Source: Nonomuraea coxensis DSM 45129 (GTDB taxonomy: Bacteria; Actinomycetota; Actinomycetes; Streptosporangiales; Streptosporangiaceae). From it: a DNA stretch of 64,000 bases. The position numbers were made by a program, and so were the translations under genes. Positions 16,876 to 25,586 of the stretch are shown here, one piece after another. The stretch is from assembly GCF_019397265.1 (NCBI RefSeq), contig NZ_CP068985.1, forward strand, positions 8,117,001-8,181,000, in the 5' to 3' direction. Numbering within the stretch: position 1 is the first letter of the stretch; each line of letters starts with the position of its first letter. The notes under the pieces were generated by a model that had not been told where the DNA came from, did not search any database, and saw nothing but the letters and a program-made list of their open reading frames with translations.

Positions 16876-17517
16876 TGACGCCCCGATCCTCCAACACCCC
16901 GGCACGTCACGGGGTCCTCGCCGGACCTCGTGACACGGCGACGGGCCGGAAGCCCTGCGTGAAGCCTTCGGCCCGGACCTCCTGGGGATGTTTCACTGAA
17001 CCGCGATCCGCGGGGGCTCTCGATCATCGGCCGCCGGCGATGCGGCGCTCGGGCAGGGCCGGGATCTTGGCCGGTTGGCGATGCTTGCCACCAAACCGGA
17101 CGACGCGCCCGGCCGCGCCGGAGGCGGTCACGATGGCCGGCAGCGCGGCCGCCGCGTAGCCGATCGCGGTGGCGACGGCCGTGCACATGGCAACTGTGGC
17201 CTGTTCATGGAAAGGGCGGACGGCGGCCGGCCCGGAAATGTGGTCGGGGTGGCAGACTCCTGCTTCCAAGGCGGACTTTGGTAGATCTTTTTGCCTTTCC
17301 GGGTCGAACGAAATGCCGCCGGCGCCTCTTATGCCTGGGCTTCACCTCCGGTCAGAGCTGTCGATCACACTTCCTGGAGCGCCTGACCTGCGGGAACATC
17401 CGGTACGCTCGCGCTACCCACAGGCTTCCGGTTCGTCCCCATCAGTCACTTGTCATCATTTTTGTCAGCGATCTGTATGGGGTAAATCCGGTCTCGTCCG
17501 GGAGGTCCCCAACTTCC
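16876..17517. other. Long intergenic stretch with one doubtful small frame
   Basis: About 640 bases without a secure gene. The only candidate is a minus-strand frame, 17024-17188 (54 aa, start MCTAVATAIGYAAAALPAIV), which is hydrophobic at first and basic later but has no ribosome binding site. The last 100 bases probably hold the promoter of the mucin-like gene. Confidence 0.4.
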
Positions 17518-18891
17518 ATGACGTCAGATATCCAGCAGCTCATTGACGCGGCCCAGACGCTCGATGACCACGCGGGACCACCGGCGGACGGCCGCCAGGA
17601 CACCCAAGCGGAGCACCAGAGCTCGCACGGGAAGGGCCCGGACTCCCCAGAGGTGGGCCACGACTCTCCGGAGAGGCCGGACACCCCCTCGGGCCCCGGC
17701 CTGGACAGCACGAGTCAGAACGGCCTGGACCAGGACGGATCCCAGCAGGGCGGCTCCGACCATGAGGGGGCCGGCTCGTCATCCGTGGCGACCCGTCCCG
17801 CGGCAGAGCCGACCCACGCCTCCGACGACACGCCGCCGCACGAGAGCACACTGCCGCACGAGAGCACGCCGCCGCACACGAGCGCACCGCCGTCCGGCAC
17901 ACCAACGGCAACGCCTACCTCGACGTCAGGCGGTCCTGCCCCCACGGTGATCCCGCAGCCCACTCCGGACACGCCGACCTCCACCGGGACCCCGTCATCG
18001 ACCCCGACTCCCACGACGTCGGATTCGTCCTCCCCCACCCCCACGGCGTCGGATTCGTCCTCCCCCACGCCCTCCGCCTCCGAGTCCCCGTCGGCCACGC
18101 CCTCCGCCTCCGAGTCCCCGTCGGACACCCCCACGACCTCGGAGTCACCGTCCGCCTCGGCCGCCAGCGCAGCCGAACCGGCCGCCGCCGCCTCCACTTC
18201 TGCGGCGGCGACGGCACCTTCGACCTCGCCCGCCTCCACGCCCGAGACCGTGGCCGACGGGGGCTCCGGTGCCACACCGCCGCCCCCCAGCGCCACGGCT
18301 TCCGCCACCGTCCCCCCGCACCTCAACGCCGCGGTGTCCACCGACCAGGCGAGCTCCTCCACCACGACGATGGTCACCTCGGCCGTGGTGCTCGTGGTCG
18401 CCCTGCTGGCCGTGCTCGCGGTGCTCGTGGCCAGGTCCCGCAGGACCCGACCGGCCCCCGCCGGACACGTCGAGCCCGTACAGGCGGCTCCGGTCCCCCA
18501 GCACGGCTTCGCCAAGCCCATCGAGGACTACCCGTGGACGCGGCAACTCCTCGAAGCCATCGAGAACGTCACCGCCCTCGACGAACGGGACACTGCCCGG
18601 CCAAGCGCGCCGCACGACCCGGAGCGTCCCGGGACCGATTCGCCCGCGCACGGCTCCGGAGCGGACCCTGAGGCGACCGCCCCCTGGACCCCGCCCGTCG
18701 AGCCCTACATCCCGCCTGGCCCCCTGGAGTCGTTCTTCAACTCGCAGCGACGCGATCCAGGCACCGACCCCGCAGCCGCCTCCCCGCCGGGCGGCCCCGC
18801 CCCTGCCGAGGACGACCCCGTACGCGGGCGGCCCGGCGAACACCCGGCCGGCGAGGACGACGACACCACGCCGGGAAGCACCACTCCGTAG
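17518..18891 (+). CDS. Mucin-like Ser/Thr/Pro-rich membrane protein
   Basis: A 457-aa protein beginning MTSDIQQLIDAAQTLDDHAG at an ATG preceded by GGAGG (17501-17505). Residues 30-280 are low-complexity, first Asp/Gly/Ser rich and then Ser/Thr/Pro/Ala rich, with DNA-level repeats encoding SDSSSPTPTA and SESPSATPSA. One transmembrane helix (about 285-306, VVLVVALLAVLAVLVA) is followed by RSRRTR and a 150-residue acidic, proline-rich tail. No signal peptide is present; the positive flank after the helix suggests an N-out orientation, leaving the rich region outside as a possible glycosylated stalk. A cell-surface or cell-wall role is inferred only. Confidence 0.65.
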   Translation: MTSDIQQLIDAAQTLDDHAGPPADGRQDTQAEHQSSHGKGPDSPEVGHDSPERPDTPSGPGLDSTSQNGLDQDGSQQGGSDHEGAGSSSVATRPAAEPTHASDDTPPHESTLPHESTPPHTSAPPSGTPTATPTSTSGGPAPTVIPQPTPDTPTSTGTPSSTPTPTTSDSSSPTPTASDSSSPTPSASESPSATPSASESPSDTPTTSESPSASAASAAEPAAAASTSAAATAPSTSPASTPETVADGGSGATPPPPSATASATVPPHLNAAVSTDQASSSTTTMVTSAVVLVVALLAVLAVLVARSRRTRPAPAGHVEPVQAAPVPQHGFAKPIEDYPWTRQLLEAIENVTALDERDTARPSAPHDPERPGTDSPAHGSGADPEATAPWTPPVEPYIPPGPLESFFNSQRRDPGTDPAAASPPGGPAPAEDDPVRGRPGEHPAGEDDDTTPGSTTP

Positions 18892-18907
18892 TCCTGGTCC
18901 GGCGCGC

Positions 18908-19987
18908 TCACGACCTCGGAGACGAGGGCCGGCGGGCGGCAAGTTCGACGCGGAGGAACAGCACCACCAGCACAGCCATCACGACCGACGGGGCCACGAG
19001 CCACAGCCAGCGCTGGGCCCACCAGCGGGCGGTCGGCTCCGCCGGCAGGGTGCCGCCCAGCCCCTCATAGACCCACAGCACCACCAGGTACGCGGTCATG
19101 TGCCAGAGGAAGACGGTCAGCGCGCCCACGTTGAGCGCCACCACCGGCTTCCAGACGGCCGGGCGGCGCAGCAGGCGTTCGGCGGCCGGCGTGATCAGGA
19201 CCAGCAGCCCGAGCTGGAAGACGGCCAGGGCGGCGATGGCGGCGTTGGTCGGGAAGATGTTGGATGCGACGCCGGCGGTGGACACCATCGAGGCGGGGTA
19301 GCCCGCTACCGCTGTCAGCCCGACCAGACCGGCCAGTCCGGTTCCGGCGACCGCGAGCCGTTGCGCCAGCGGCCGCCGTCCCAGCTCCCAGCTGCGCCAG
19401 GCGTAGCCGAGCTGGTGGCAGAACAGCCACACCAGGGCGGCGGTCGCCCAGCCCGCCCAGGTCAGGCCGGCGCCGCGGTGCGCCACGCTGCCGAGGGCGA
19501 TCAGCAGGACGAGCGCTGCCAGGACCCTGGCTCCGTAGCGGTCGTTCAGGCTCGCGGTGATCGGCACCGTGGCGATCAGCAGGCCGTACACGGCCAGGAA
19601 CCACAGCGGCGTCAGGTAACCGGGGAACCACTCCCACATCCATCGGTGGGAGCCCGGCAGGGCAGCCGCGATCAGCTCGCCGGCGAGCCAGACCAGGGCC
19701 CAGGCGGCGGTCGGCCGGAGCAGCCGGCGCAGCCGGGTTCGGACGAACCGGCCGGCGGTCGTCCCACGTGCCTGGGCCCGTTGCCGGCCGACCAGGTTGG
19801 CGTACCCGCCGACCAGGAAGAACACCGGCATGATCTGCAGCACCCAGGTGGCGAGCCAGCCGCCGGGCACGGCGTGGATCGGGTTCGGCATGGTCAGGTT
19901 GCCGGCGGCGGTGCGGTGGGTGACCGACAACGTCCAGTGCCAGAGGGTGACGACCACGATGCACAGCGCGCGGGCGGCGTCGACCAC
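18908..19987 (-). CDS. Acyltransferase-3 family membrane protein
   Basis: A 359-aa integral membrane acyltransferase (Acyl_transf_3 type), which moves acyl groups onto sugars or other surface molecules. About ten helices are evident. The early motifs DAARALCIVVVTLWHW and IMPVFFLVGGYAN hold the conserved catalytic His region and the FFLVGG signature; NVGALTVFLWHMTAYL is near the end. The GTG at 19987 is the first plausible start, but the reading frame stays open upstream through a tandem repeat (20030-20095) and the residues SRDR before the start match the paralogue at 22046, so the real N-terminus may be longer. It lies downstream of the acyl-CoA ligase gene on the same strand. Confidence 0.85.
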   Translation of the reverse strand: MVDAARALCIVVVTLWHWTLSVTHRTAAGNLTMPNPIHAVPGGWLATWVLQIMPVFFLVGGYANLVGRQRAQARGTTAGRFVRTRLRRLLRPTAAWALVWLAGELIAAALPGSHRWMWEWFPGYLTPLWFLAVYGLLIATVPITASLNDRYGARVLAALVLLIALGSVAHRGAGLTWAGWATAALVWLFCHQLGYAWRSWELGRRPLAQRLAVAGTGLAGLVGLTAVAGYPASMVSTAGVASNIFPTNAAIAALAVFQLGLLVLITPAAERLLRRPAVWKPVVALNVGALTVFLWHMTAYLVVLWVYEGLGGTLPAEPTARWWAQRWLWLVAPSVVMAVLVVLFLRVELAARRPSSPRS

Positions 19988-20029
19988 CCGGTCGCGGGAC
20001 GCCGGCGTGGCCTCGACCAGCCGGTCCAG

Positions 20030-20100
20030 CGCCGATCGTCGGTCCAGCGTCGGTCGTCGGTCCAGCGTCGATCGTCGGTCCAGCGTCGGTCGTCGGTCCG
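20030..20100. repeat. 18-bp tandem repeat
   Basis: Four imperfect copies of an 18-base unit (TCGTCGGTCCAGCGTCGG, with alternating GATCGTC and GGTCGTC variants). On the minus strand it is an open frame reading (DRRxTL)n leading into the acyltransferase. It lies between the ligase stop and the annotated acyltransferase start and is likely length-variable. Confidence 0.75.
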
Positions 20101-20136
20101 TGGCGCTCCGGGGCTGCCGGTCTTGACGTCCTCCGC

Positions 20137-21927
20137 TCAGCGGTACAGCTCCTCGATGTCGGCCGCGAAGTCCTGGTGAACCAAGGCGCGCTTGACCTTC
20201 AGGGTCGGGGTCAGATATCCGTTCTGCTCGGTCAGGTCGGCGGGAAGGATCCGGAACCTGCGGATCGACTCGGCCCGGCTCACCATCGTGTTGGCCTCGT
20301 CCACGGCCGTCTGCAGGCTGGCCAGCAGTTCCGGATCGTCACGGAGTTCGGCCGGGCCGGCCCGCTCGGGCCTGCCGGCGGCCCGCTTCCATGACGCCAG
20401 CGCCTCGGTGTCCAGGATGATCAGCGCGGCGGTGTACGGCCGCCGATCGCCGACGACCACCGCCTGGCTGATGAGCGGATGGGTGCGCAGGCGGTCCTCC
20501 AGCGGTTCCGGGGCGAGGTTCTTGCCGCCGGCGGTCACGATGATCTCCTTCTTGCGGCCCGAGATCGTCAGGAACCCGTCCTCGTCGAGGGCGCCAAGGT
20601 CGCCGGTGAGCAGCCAGCCGTCCGCGGTCAGGGTCTCCCTGGTCTTCTGCTCGTCGCGCCAGTAGCCCTGGAACAGGATCGGGCCCTTGATCAGGATCTC
20701 GCCGTCGTCGGCGATCCGGATCTCGACCCCGGGCAGGGGCGGCCCCACCGAGCCGACCTTCTGCGCGTGGGGCAGGTTCACGGTCGCGGCGGCACTGGTC
20801 TCGGTCAGACCGTAGCCTTCCAGCACGGTGATGCCGATGCCGCGGAAGAAGTGGCCCAGCCGTACGCCCAGCGGCGCCCCGCCGGAGATGGCGTAGCCGA
20901 CCCGGCCGCCGAGCGCGGCCCGCAGCCGCCGGTACACCAGCCGGTCGGACAGGCGGTGTGCCAGGCGCAGGCGCCGGCCTGGCCGCCCGTCGTCCAGCGC
21001 CTGGCTGTACGCCACGGCGGTCCGGTCGGCCCAGTCGAAGATCCTCCCCTTGCCCTGGGCGCGGGCCCGCCGCTGAGCGTCGTCGTAGACCCGCTCGAAC
21101 ACCCTGGGCGCCGCCAGCAGGAACGACGGTCGCAGGGCGGCCAGGTCCTCGGCCAGCCTGGCCCGGTCGGCGCTGTGCGCCAGGCAGACGCCCCGCTCCA
21201 GGCAGGCCACCTGGATCACCCGCGCGAACACGTGTGCCAGCGGGAGGAACAGCAGGGTCGAGGCGTCCCGGCCGAAGATGTGCTCAAGGCTGTCGATCGC
21301 CGCGCGCGCCTCGTACAGCAGATTGCCGTGACTCAGCATGCATCCCTTCGGGCGGCCGGTGGTGCCCGAGGTGTAGACGATCGTCGCCAGGTCGTCGGCC
21401 GACACCGTCCGGCGGCGCTCACGCAGCCGGACGTCGTCCACGCCCCGCCCTGCCTCGCGGAGACGGTCCAGGCCGCCGCCGTCGATCTGCCACACCCGCG
21501 GCGGCCTGGGCAGGCCCTCGCTCGCGTCCTCGACCAGGCGGCGATGCGTCTCGTGCTCGACCACCACCGCGACCGGGCCGGCGTCCTCCAGCACCCAGCG
21601 GATCTGCTCGGCCGAGGAGGTCTCGTAGATCGGGACCGGCACCGCCGCCACCGTCCACAGGGCGTAGTCCGCCAGCGTCCACTCGTAGCTGGTGGCGGCC
21701 AGCAGTGCGACCCGGTCACCGGGCTGGATCCCGGCGGCGATGAAGCCGGCCGCGAGACCGCGGACGTCGGCCGCGAACCGCCCGGCCGTCACCGGACGCC
21801 AACCGCCGTCCGACCGGCGCCTGAACAGGACCAGGTCGCCGTTGACCCGGTCGTCGGCGAACACCACGTCGGCGAGCTGGGTGTCCGGGGCCACGGTTGT
21901 CGGAGCGGGGATCGCAGATACACGCAT
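20137..21927 (-). CDS. Long-chain acyl-CoA ligase (AMP-forming)
   Basis: A 596-aa adenylate-forming enzyme of the FadD15-like long-chain acyl-CoA synthetase group. It activates a carboxylic acid with ATP and CoA. Motifs include the P-loop TIVYTSGTTGRPKG (about 182-195), FLPLAHVFARV, AISGGAPLG, YGLTETSAAA, GWLLTGDLGALDEDG, and GRKKEIIVTAGGKNLAPEPLE near the hinge. The catalytic Lys is in YLTPTLKVKR at the C-terminus. It is placed between two acyltransferase-3 genes on the same strand, suggesting it feeds acyl-CoA to them for surface modification rather than beta-oxidation. Confidence 0.9.
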   Translation of the reverse strand: MRVSAIPAPTTVAPDTQLADVVFADDRVNGDLVLFRRRSDGGWRPVTAGRFAADVRGLAAGFIAAGIQPGDRVALLAATSYEWTLADYALWTVAAVPVPIYETSSAEQIRWVLEDAGPVAVVVEHETHRRLVEDASEGLPRPPRVWQIDGGGLDRLREAGRGVDDVRLRERRRTVSADDLATIVYTSGTTGRPKGCMLSHGNLLYEARAAIDSLEHIFGRDASTLLFLPLAHVFARVIQVACLERGVCLAHSADRARLAEDLAALRPSFLLAAPRVFERVYDDAQRRARAQGKGRIFDWADRTAVAYSQALDDGRPGRRLRLAHRLSDRLVYRRLRAALGGRVGYAISGGAPLGVRLGHFFRGIGITVLEGYGLTETSAAATVNLPHAQKVGSVGPPLPGVEIRIADDGEILIKGPILFQGYWRDEQKTRETLTADGWLLTGDLGALDEDGFLTISGRKKEIIVTAGGKNLAPEPLEDRLRTHPLISQAVVVGDRRPYTAALIILDTEALASWKRAAGRPERAGPAELRDDPELLASLQTAVDEANTMVSRAESIRRFRILPADLTEQNGYLTPTLKVKRALVHQDFAADIEELYR

Positions 21928-22045
21928 CGTCCATCTCCCTGTGCAGAAAAGGTCGACCGGTCGGCACCGGGCGCCGAGCCGCCCTTCACCCTGTTTCCCC
22001 AGGTCATCAAGCGCACACCCGGCCGGCCGGGGTGCTCCGCGGCGA

Positions 22046-23365
22046 TCAGCGATCGGAGCCCGGCGGGACGGGCCGGGTTCGTGCCACGCGCAGCACAGCG
22101 GCGCCGCACAGGTACGAGAGCACCCCGGCCCAGGGGAGCCCGGTCGGCCCGTGGTAGCCGGGGCCGGAGAAGGCGACGAAGATCAGCCCGGCCAGCACGG
22201 CGGCCAGGCCGAGCACCGTCGCGCCATCGCGCCACGGACCGCGTCGCTCGCCGGAACGCGGCGCCGGCCGACGCAGTTCGATCCGCGCGAAGAGGGCGAC
22301 CAGGACGACGAGGACGAGGGCACAGGCCGCGATCCACGGCCCCCGCCACAGCAGCCACGCCGTGGAGTGCGGCGGGGGCTGCGGCAGCACACCGGTCGGG
22401 AACAGCAGAGCGGCCGCGACCGCCGCCGCCGTCATGTGCCAGAGGAACACGGTCAGGATGACCGCGTTGACCGCGATCACCACACTCCACGGGCCGGTCC
22501 GGCGAAGCCATCGGTTGGCCGCGGGCGCGAGGGCCAGGACCAGCCCGGCCTGCGTGGCGGCGAGCGCCATCAGCGCCAGGGTCGGTGGAGCCGTGTTGTA
22601 CCCGACCATGGCGACCGGGTACGGGCCCACCACGGTCAGTCCGATCAGGGCGGCCAGGCCGCCGGCCGCGAGCGCGAGCGCCTTGCCGCGGCTCAGCCGC
22701 AGGAGCCCGTCCCGCCAGCAGAAGCCGAGCTGGTAGACCGCCATCCAGGCGAACAGGTAGGTGCTCTGACCGACGACCGGCACGTGCAGGCCCCTCCGCA
22801 GCAGGTCGGCGACGGCGACGACGACCACCAGCGCCACCGGGGCGGCGAGCCCCGCGCGGCGGTGCAGCGCGTGCAGCCACGGCGTGAGCACCACCAGGAC
22901 GAAGTAGGCCAGCAGGAACCACAGCGGGATGGAGGCAAGCCACGCCGCGTGGCCGAGCAGCTCGCTGCCCACCCCGGCCGGCGTTGCCGCCACCGATGCC
23001 AGCGGCAGCACCACGAACAGCGCCGTCGTCGGCCGCAGCAGCCGGTCGGTCCGCCTCAGCACCCAGCCGATGCCGTCGCCTCCGGAGGCGCGGTGCGATG
23101 CCATTGAGGCGCTGCCGGCGTAGCCGCCGACCAGGAAGAAGATCGGCATCACCTGGAACAGCCAGGTGACCGGGTCCAGCCAGCTCAGGACGTCCAGCGC
23201 GTTGTACCCGGACAGCCGGCCGTCCCGGTAGGTCACGGCGACGACGAACCAGTGCCCGAACACCACCAGGCAGATGGCCAGCGCGCGCCACAGGTCGACG
23301 CTGCGCTCACGGCTTTCCGGCGTACGCGCCGCCAGGTCGCGCACCATCGCCGCCAACCCCCGCAT
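22046..23365 (-). CDS. Acyltransferase-3 family membrane protein
   Basis: A 439-aa paralogue of the protein at 18908. It has SVDLWRALAICLVVFGHWFV (catalytic-His region), VMPIFFLVGGYAG, a long set of hydrophobic helices, NAVILTVFLWHMTAAAV and a final membrane pair. It heads the three-gene minus-strand set, 118 bases ahead of the acyl-CoA ligase gene. The start may be 23365 or Met7 at 23347. Substrates are unknown. Confidence 0.87.
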   Translation of the reverse strand: MRGLAAMVRDLAARTPESRERSVDLWRALAICLVVFGHWFVVAVTYRDGRLSGYNALDVLSWLDPVTWLFQVMPIFFLVGGYAGSASMASHRASGGDGIGWVLRRTDRLLRPTTALFVVLPLASVAATPAGVGSELLGHAAWLASIPLWFLLAYFVLVVLTPWLHALHRRAGLAAPVALVVVVAVADLLRRGLHVPVVGQSTYLFAWMAVYQLGFCWRDGLLRLSRGKALALAAGGLAALIGLTVVGPYPVAMVGYNTAPPTLALMALAATQAGLVLALAPAANRWLRRTGPWSVVIAVNAVILTVFLWHMTAAAVAAALLFPTGVLPQPPPHSTAWLLWRGPWIAACALVLVVLVALFARIELRRPAPRSGERRGPWRDGATVLGLAAVLAGLIFVAFSGPGYHGPTGLPWAGVLSYLCGAAVLRVARTRPVPPGSDR

Positions 23366-23506
23366 GACTGCGACCCCCGCTCACCATGGATCACCGCGCG
23401 ACACTTCGCCACCGAAGCGGAGGCAATGGTGACCCCGTCCCCCTGACCCGCGGTTCCTAATCCCGGCAGGCATCCGTGCCGCAGCTCGCCGGAAAGGCCG
23501 TCAAGA

Positions 23507-25531
23507 TCAGTGTTTGCGCTTCTTCCTGCGGCCTCGGGCTCCCGGCGGCCGGGTGGGGACGAGGCGGAGGGGGTGGCGGGCGGTCCTGCGGAGCGGGCCG
23601 GCCACCAGCTCGCGCAGCTCCCGCAGTCCGACGGCATCGGGGTGCCCCGACGCCAGGACCGCCTCCAGGAAGTCGTACGCGTCCCCGCCGCCCATTCTCC
23701 TGAGCTGTTCGACAAGCCCCTCAGGTCCCGCGAGTTCCAGCACCGACAGGAGGTTCTCCGCCCCCATCAGCAGGTTCTCCCGCTCACTCAACGACCCGGG
23801 CTTCATCTCCCCCGCATCGATGAGCTGCGTCCACACGGCGGGCCCGAGGATCGGGTCGTGCCGGAGGTCCCGCAGCAGCCGTCTTTCTGGAAGGGCGTCG
23901 GCCAGCACGCGCAGCAGCGCCGCCACCCGCGTACGGAACGGGCAGTCCCGTACTGCCTGCACCAACGTCTCGACGTCCTGCCCAGGCCGGGCCAGCCACC
24001 CCTGGAGCTCCGCGACGGCGTCCTCCGGCGGATAGTGCTGGGCGAGCACTCCGAGCAGTTCGGCCGGCGGGGCGGTGGCGAGTTCGCCGACGAGGGGAGC
24101 GTCGCGGCCCTCGGCGAGGAGGCGGGCGCGGACGCCGCGCACGCCGAGCGGGGTGAGGCGGACCAGCGCCAGGTCGGGTTCGGCGAGGGCGGTGCGCAGG
24201 CGTTCGACCGCGTCCGGCGGCAGGGGCTGGTCGTCGTGGTCGAGGTCGCTCGCGTAGAGGGGGTCGGCGGGGCCGCGGGTGAGCTCCACGGCCCCGAGGT
24301 CGGACAGGACGTCGAACATGCGTCCCAGGTCCCGGGCGACCTCGCGGCGCAAGAGACCGAGCCGGCGCTCCTCCTCGTCGAGAACGAAGTACTCCTGGCA
24401 GGCCAGCCAGACCGTCTCTTCGAGCCGGACCACAGGCATCTCGTCCAGCCCGTACATGGAGTTGAGCACGTCCGGGAGAATCTCGTCGAAGATCTCGGCC
24501 AGGATGGGCTCGGGCCGCCATGTCGCGACAGGCACGGTGACCGCACGCCCCAGCTCCGGCAGGACCTCGAACGCGCGGCCCCACAGCGTCTCCGGGTCGC
24601 GCAGCAGGGGCGCGGCCTTGGCCACACGGAGCAGCCGCCCCTTGCTGGTGCGGGTCAGCCGCAGCTTCCTGGCCCAGGCGAGCAGCAGGTTGAGCTGCGG
24701 CAGATCGGCGGCGCTGCGGACGCGCAACTGGTCCTCGCCGGTGCCCAGCAGCGCCGACACCTCGAGGGCGTCGGCGACGCGGAGGTTGCCCGCGTCGGTG
24801 AGGGCGCGGCCGTCCTTGCCCAGCCAGTCGGCCAGGGTGATGAGACGCTGGACGGTCCGGCTGCGCCCGGCGGCCTCCGTCAGCTCGGACGCGGGGGGCA
24901 GGGAGACAGGCGGTTGGGGGAAGGCGCGTTCCTCGTCGATGCCGCCGTGCACGAGGCGGTGCTGCATGATCTTGTCAAGCACCTGCGCGTCGTACGGGAC
25001 GCGACCCGCGTCGAGATCGCGCTTGAACCGTTCGAACGCCCCCGGGACGGTGAGGTCGTATCCCTGGCCGAGAGCCGTGTGCGCCCAGAACGTCGCCAGC
25101 CCCCGCAGGGCGGGATCGTCGAGCGCGGCCGCGTACTCCGCCTTCGCCCCGGCGATGATCTCCTCCGCCTCTTCGAGCGTGGCGCCGCGCGGGTCGCGAA
25201 GGCCGGTGACGTCGAGATAGCGCAGGTACGTGCGCAGCACCTCCGGAGCGAGGTCGAGCTCCTCCCGCGAGGCCGTCACCTTGTACGGTATGTACCGCAG
25301 CAGGAAGAACCTGATGCGTGCACCGTCCCAATACGCCAGCCGGCCGTCACGGCTCTCGTGCCGGGCGTCGACGGCGGCGGAGAGCAGCAGGTCATCGACG
25401 GGATGCCCGTGCTCCTGCGCCCAGGTGACGCATCGCCGGATCAGCAGGTCCTTGGCGGACTCGAACTCCTCGGCCTCTTCGGGCTCGAACCAGGTACGCA
25501 CGGTCCCAGCCTCCCACCGATCCGGGGTCAC
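23507..25531 (-). CDS. Large hypothetical protein (helical, unknown)
   Basis: A 674-aa cytoplasmic protein with no signal peptide or membrane helix. It begins with WFEPEEAEEFESAKDLLIRRC and a region (1-190) rich in Trp/Tyr and charged residues, followed by long leucine- and arginine-rich helical stretches resembling a HEAT-like or winged-helix succession, and a very basic tail (RGRRKKRKH). No catalytic motif is seen. Codon use and length make it clearly genuine. It is single on its strand between the acyltransferase gene and benE. I do not recognise the family. Confidence 0.7.
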   Translation of the reverse strand: MTPDRWEAGTVRTWFEPEEAEEFESAKDLLIRRCVTWAQEHGHPVDDLLLSAAVDARHESRDGRLAYWDGARIRFFLLRYIPYKVTASREELDLAPEVLRTYLRYLDVTGLRDPRGATLEEAEEIIAGAKAEYAAALDDPALRGLATFWAHTALGQGYDLTVPGAFERFKRDLDAGRVPYDAQVLDKIMQHRLVHGGIDEERAFPQPPVSLPPASELTEAAGRSRTVQRLITLADWLGKDGRALTDAGNLRVADALEVSALLGTGEDQLRVRSAADLPQLNLLLAWARKLRLTRTSKGRLLRVAKAAPLLRDPETLWGRAFEVLPELGRAVTVPVATWRPEPILAEIFDEILPDVLNSMYGLDEMPVVRLEETVWLACQEYFVLDEEERRLGLLRREVARDLGRMFDVLSDLGAVELTRGPADPLYASDLDHDDQPLPPDAVERLRTALAEPDLALVRLTPLGVRGVRARLLAEGRDAPLVGELATAPPAELLGVLAQHYPPEDAVAELQGWLARPGQDVETLVQAVRDCPFRTRVAALLRVLADALPERRLLRDLRHDPILGPAVWTQLIDAGEMKPGSLSERENLLMGAENLLSVLELAGPEGLVEQLRRMGGGDAYDFLEAVLASGHPDAVGLRELRELVAGPLRRTARHPLRLVPTRPPGARGRRKKRKH

Positions 25532-25586
25532 CGTCGCGTGGTTCTTCCCGTCGAGGACGCGTCGGTGAGGGGAGCGTCCACGTCCA

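Noticed and set aside
18000..18150. CRISPR-like or regulatory repeat
   Set aside because: The repeats are in-frame codons of the mucin-like protein's Ser/Thr/Pro region.
20030..20100. CRISPR array
   Set aside because: The units are contiguous 18-mers with no spacers, and there are no cas genes.
19065..22461. Several long frames opposite or inside the acyltransferase and ligase genes
   Set aside because: They overlap genes with full conserved motifs and show the Arg/Pro/Ala-rich composition of shifted GC-rich frames.
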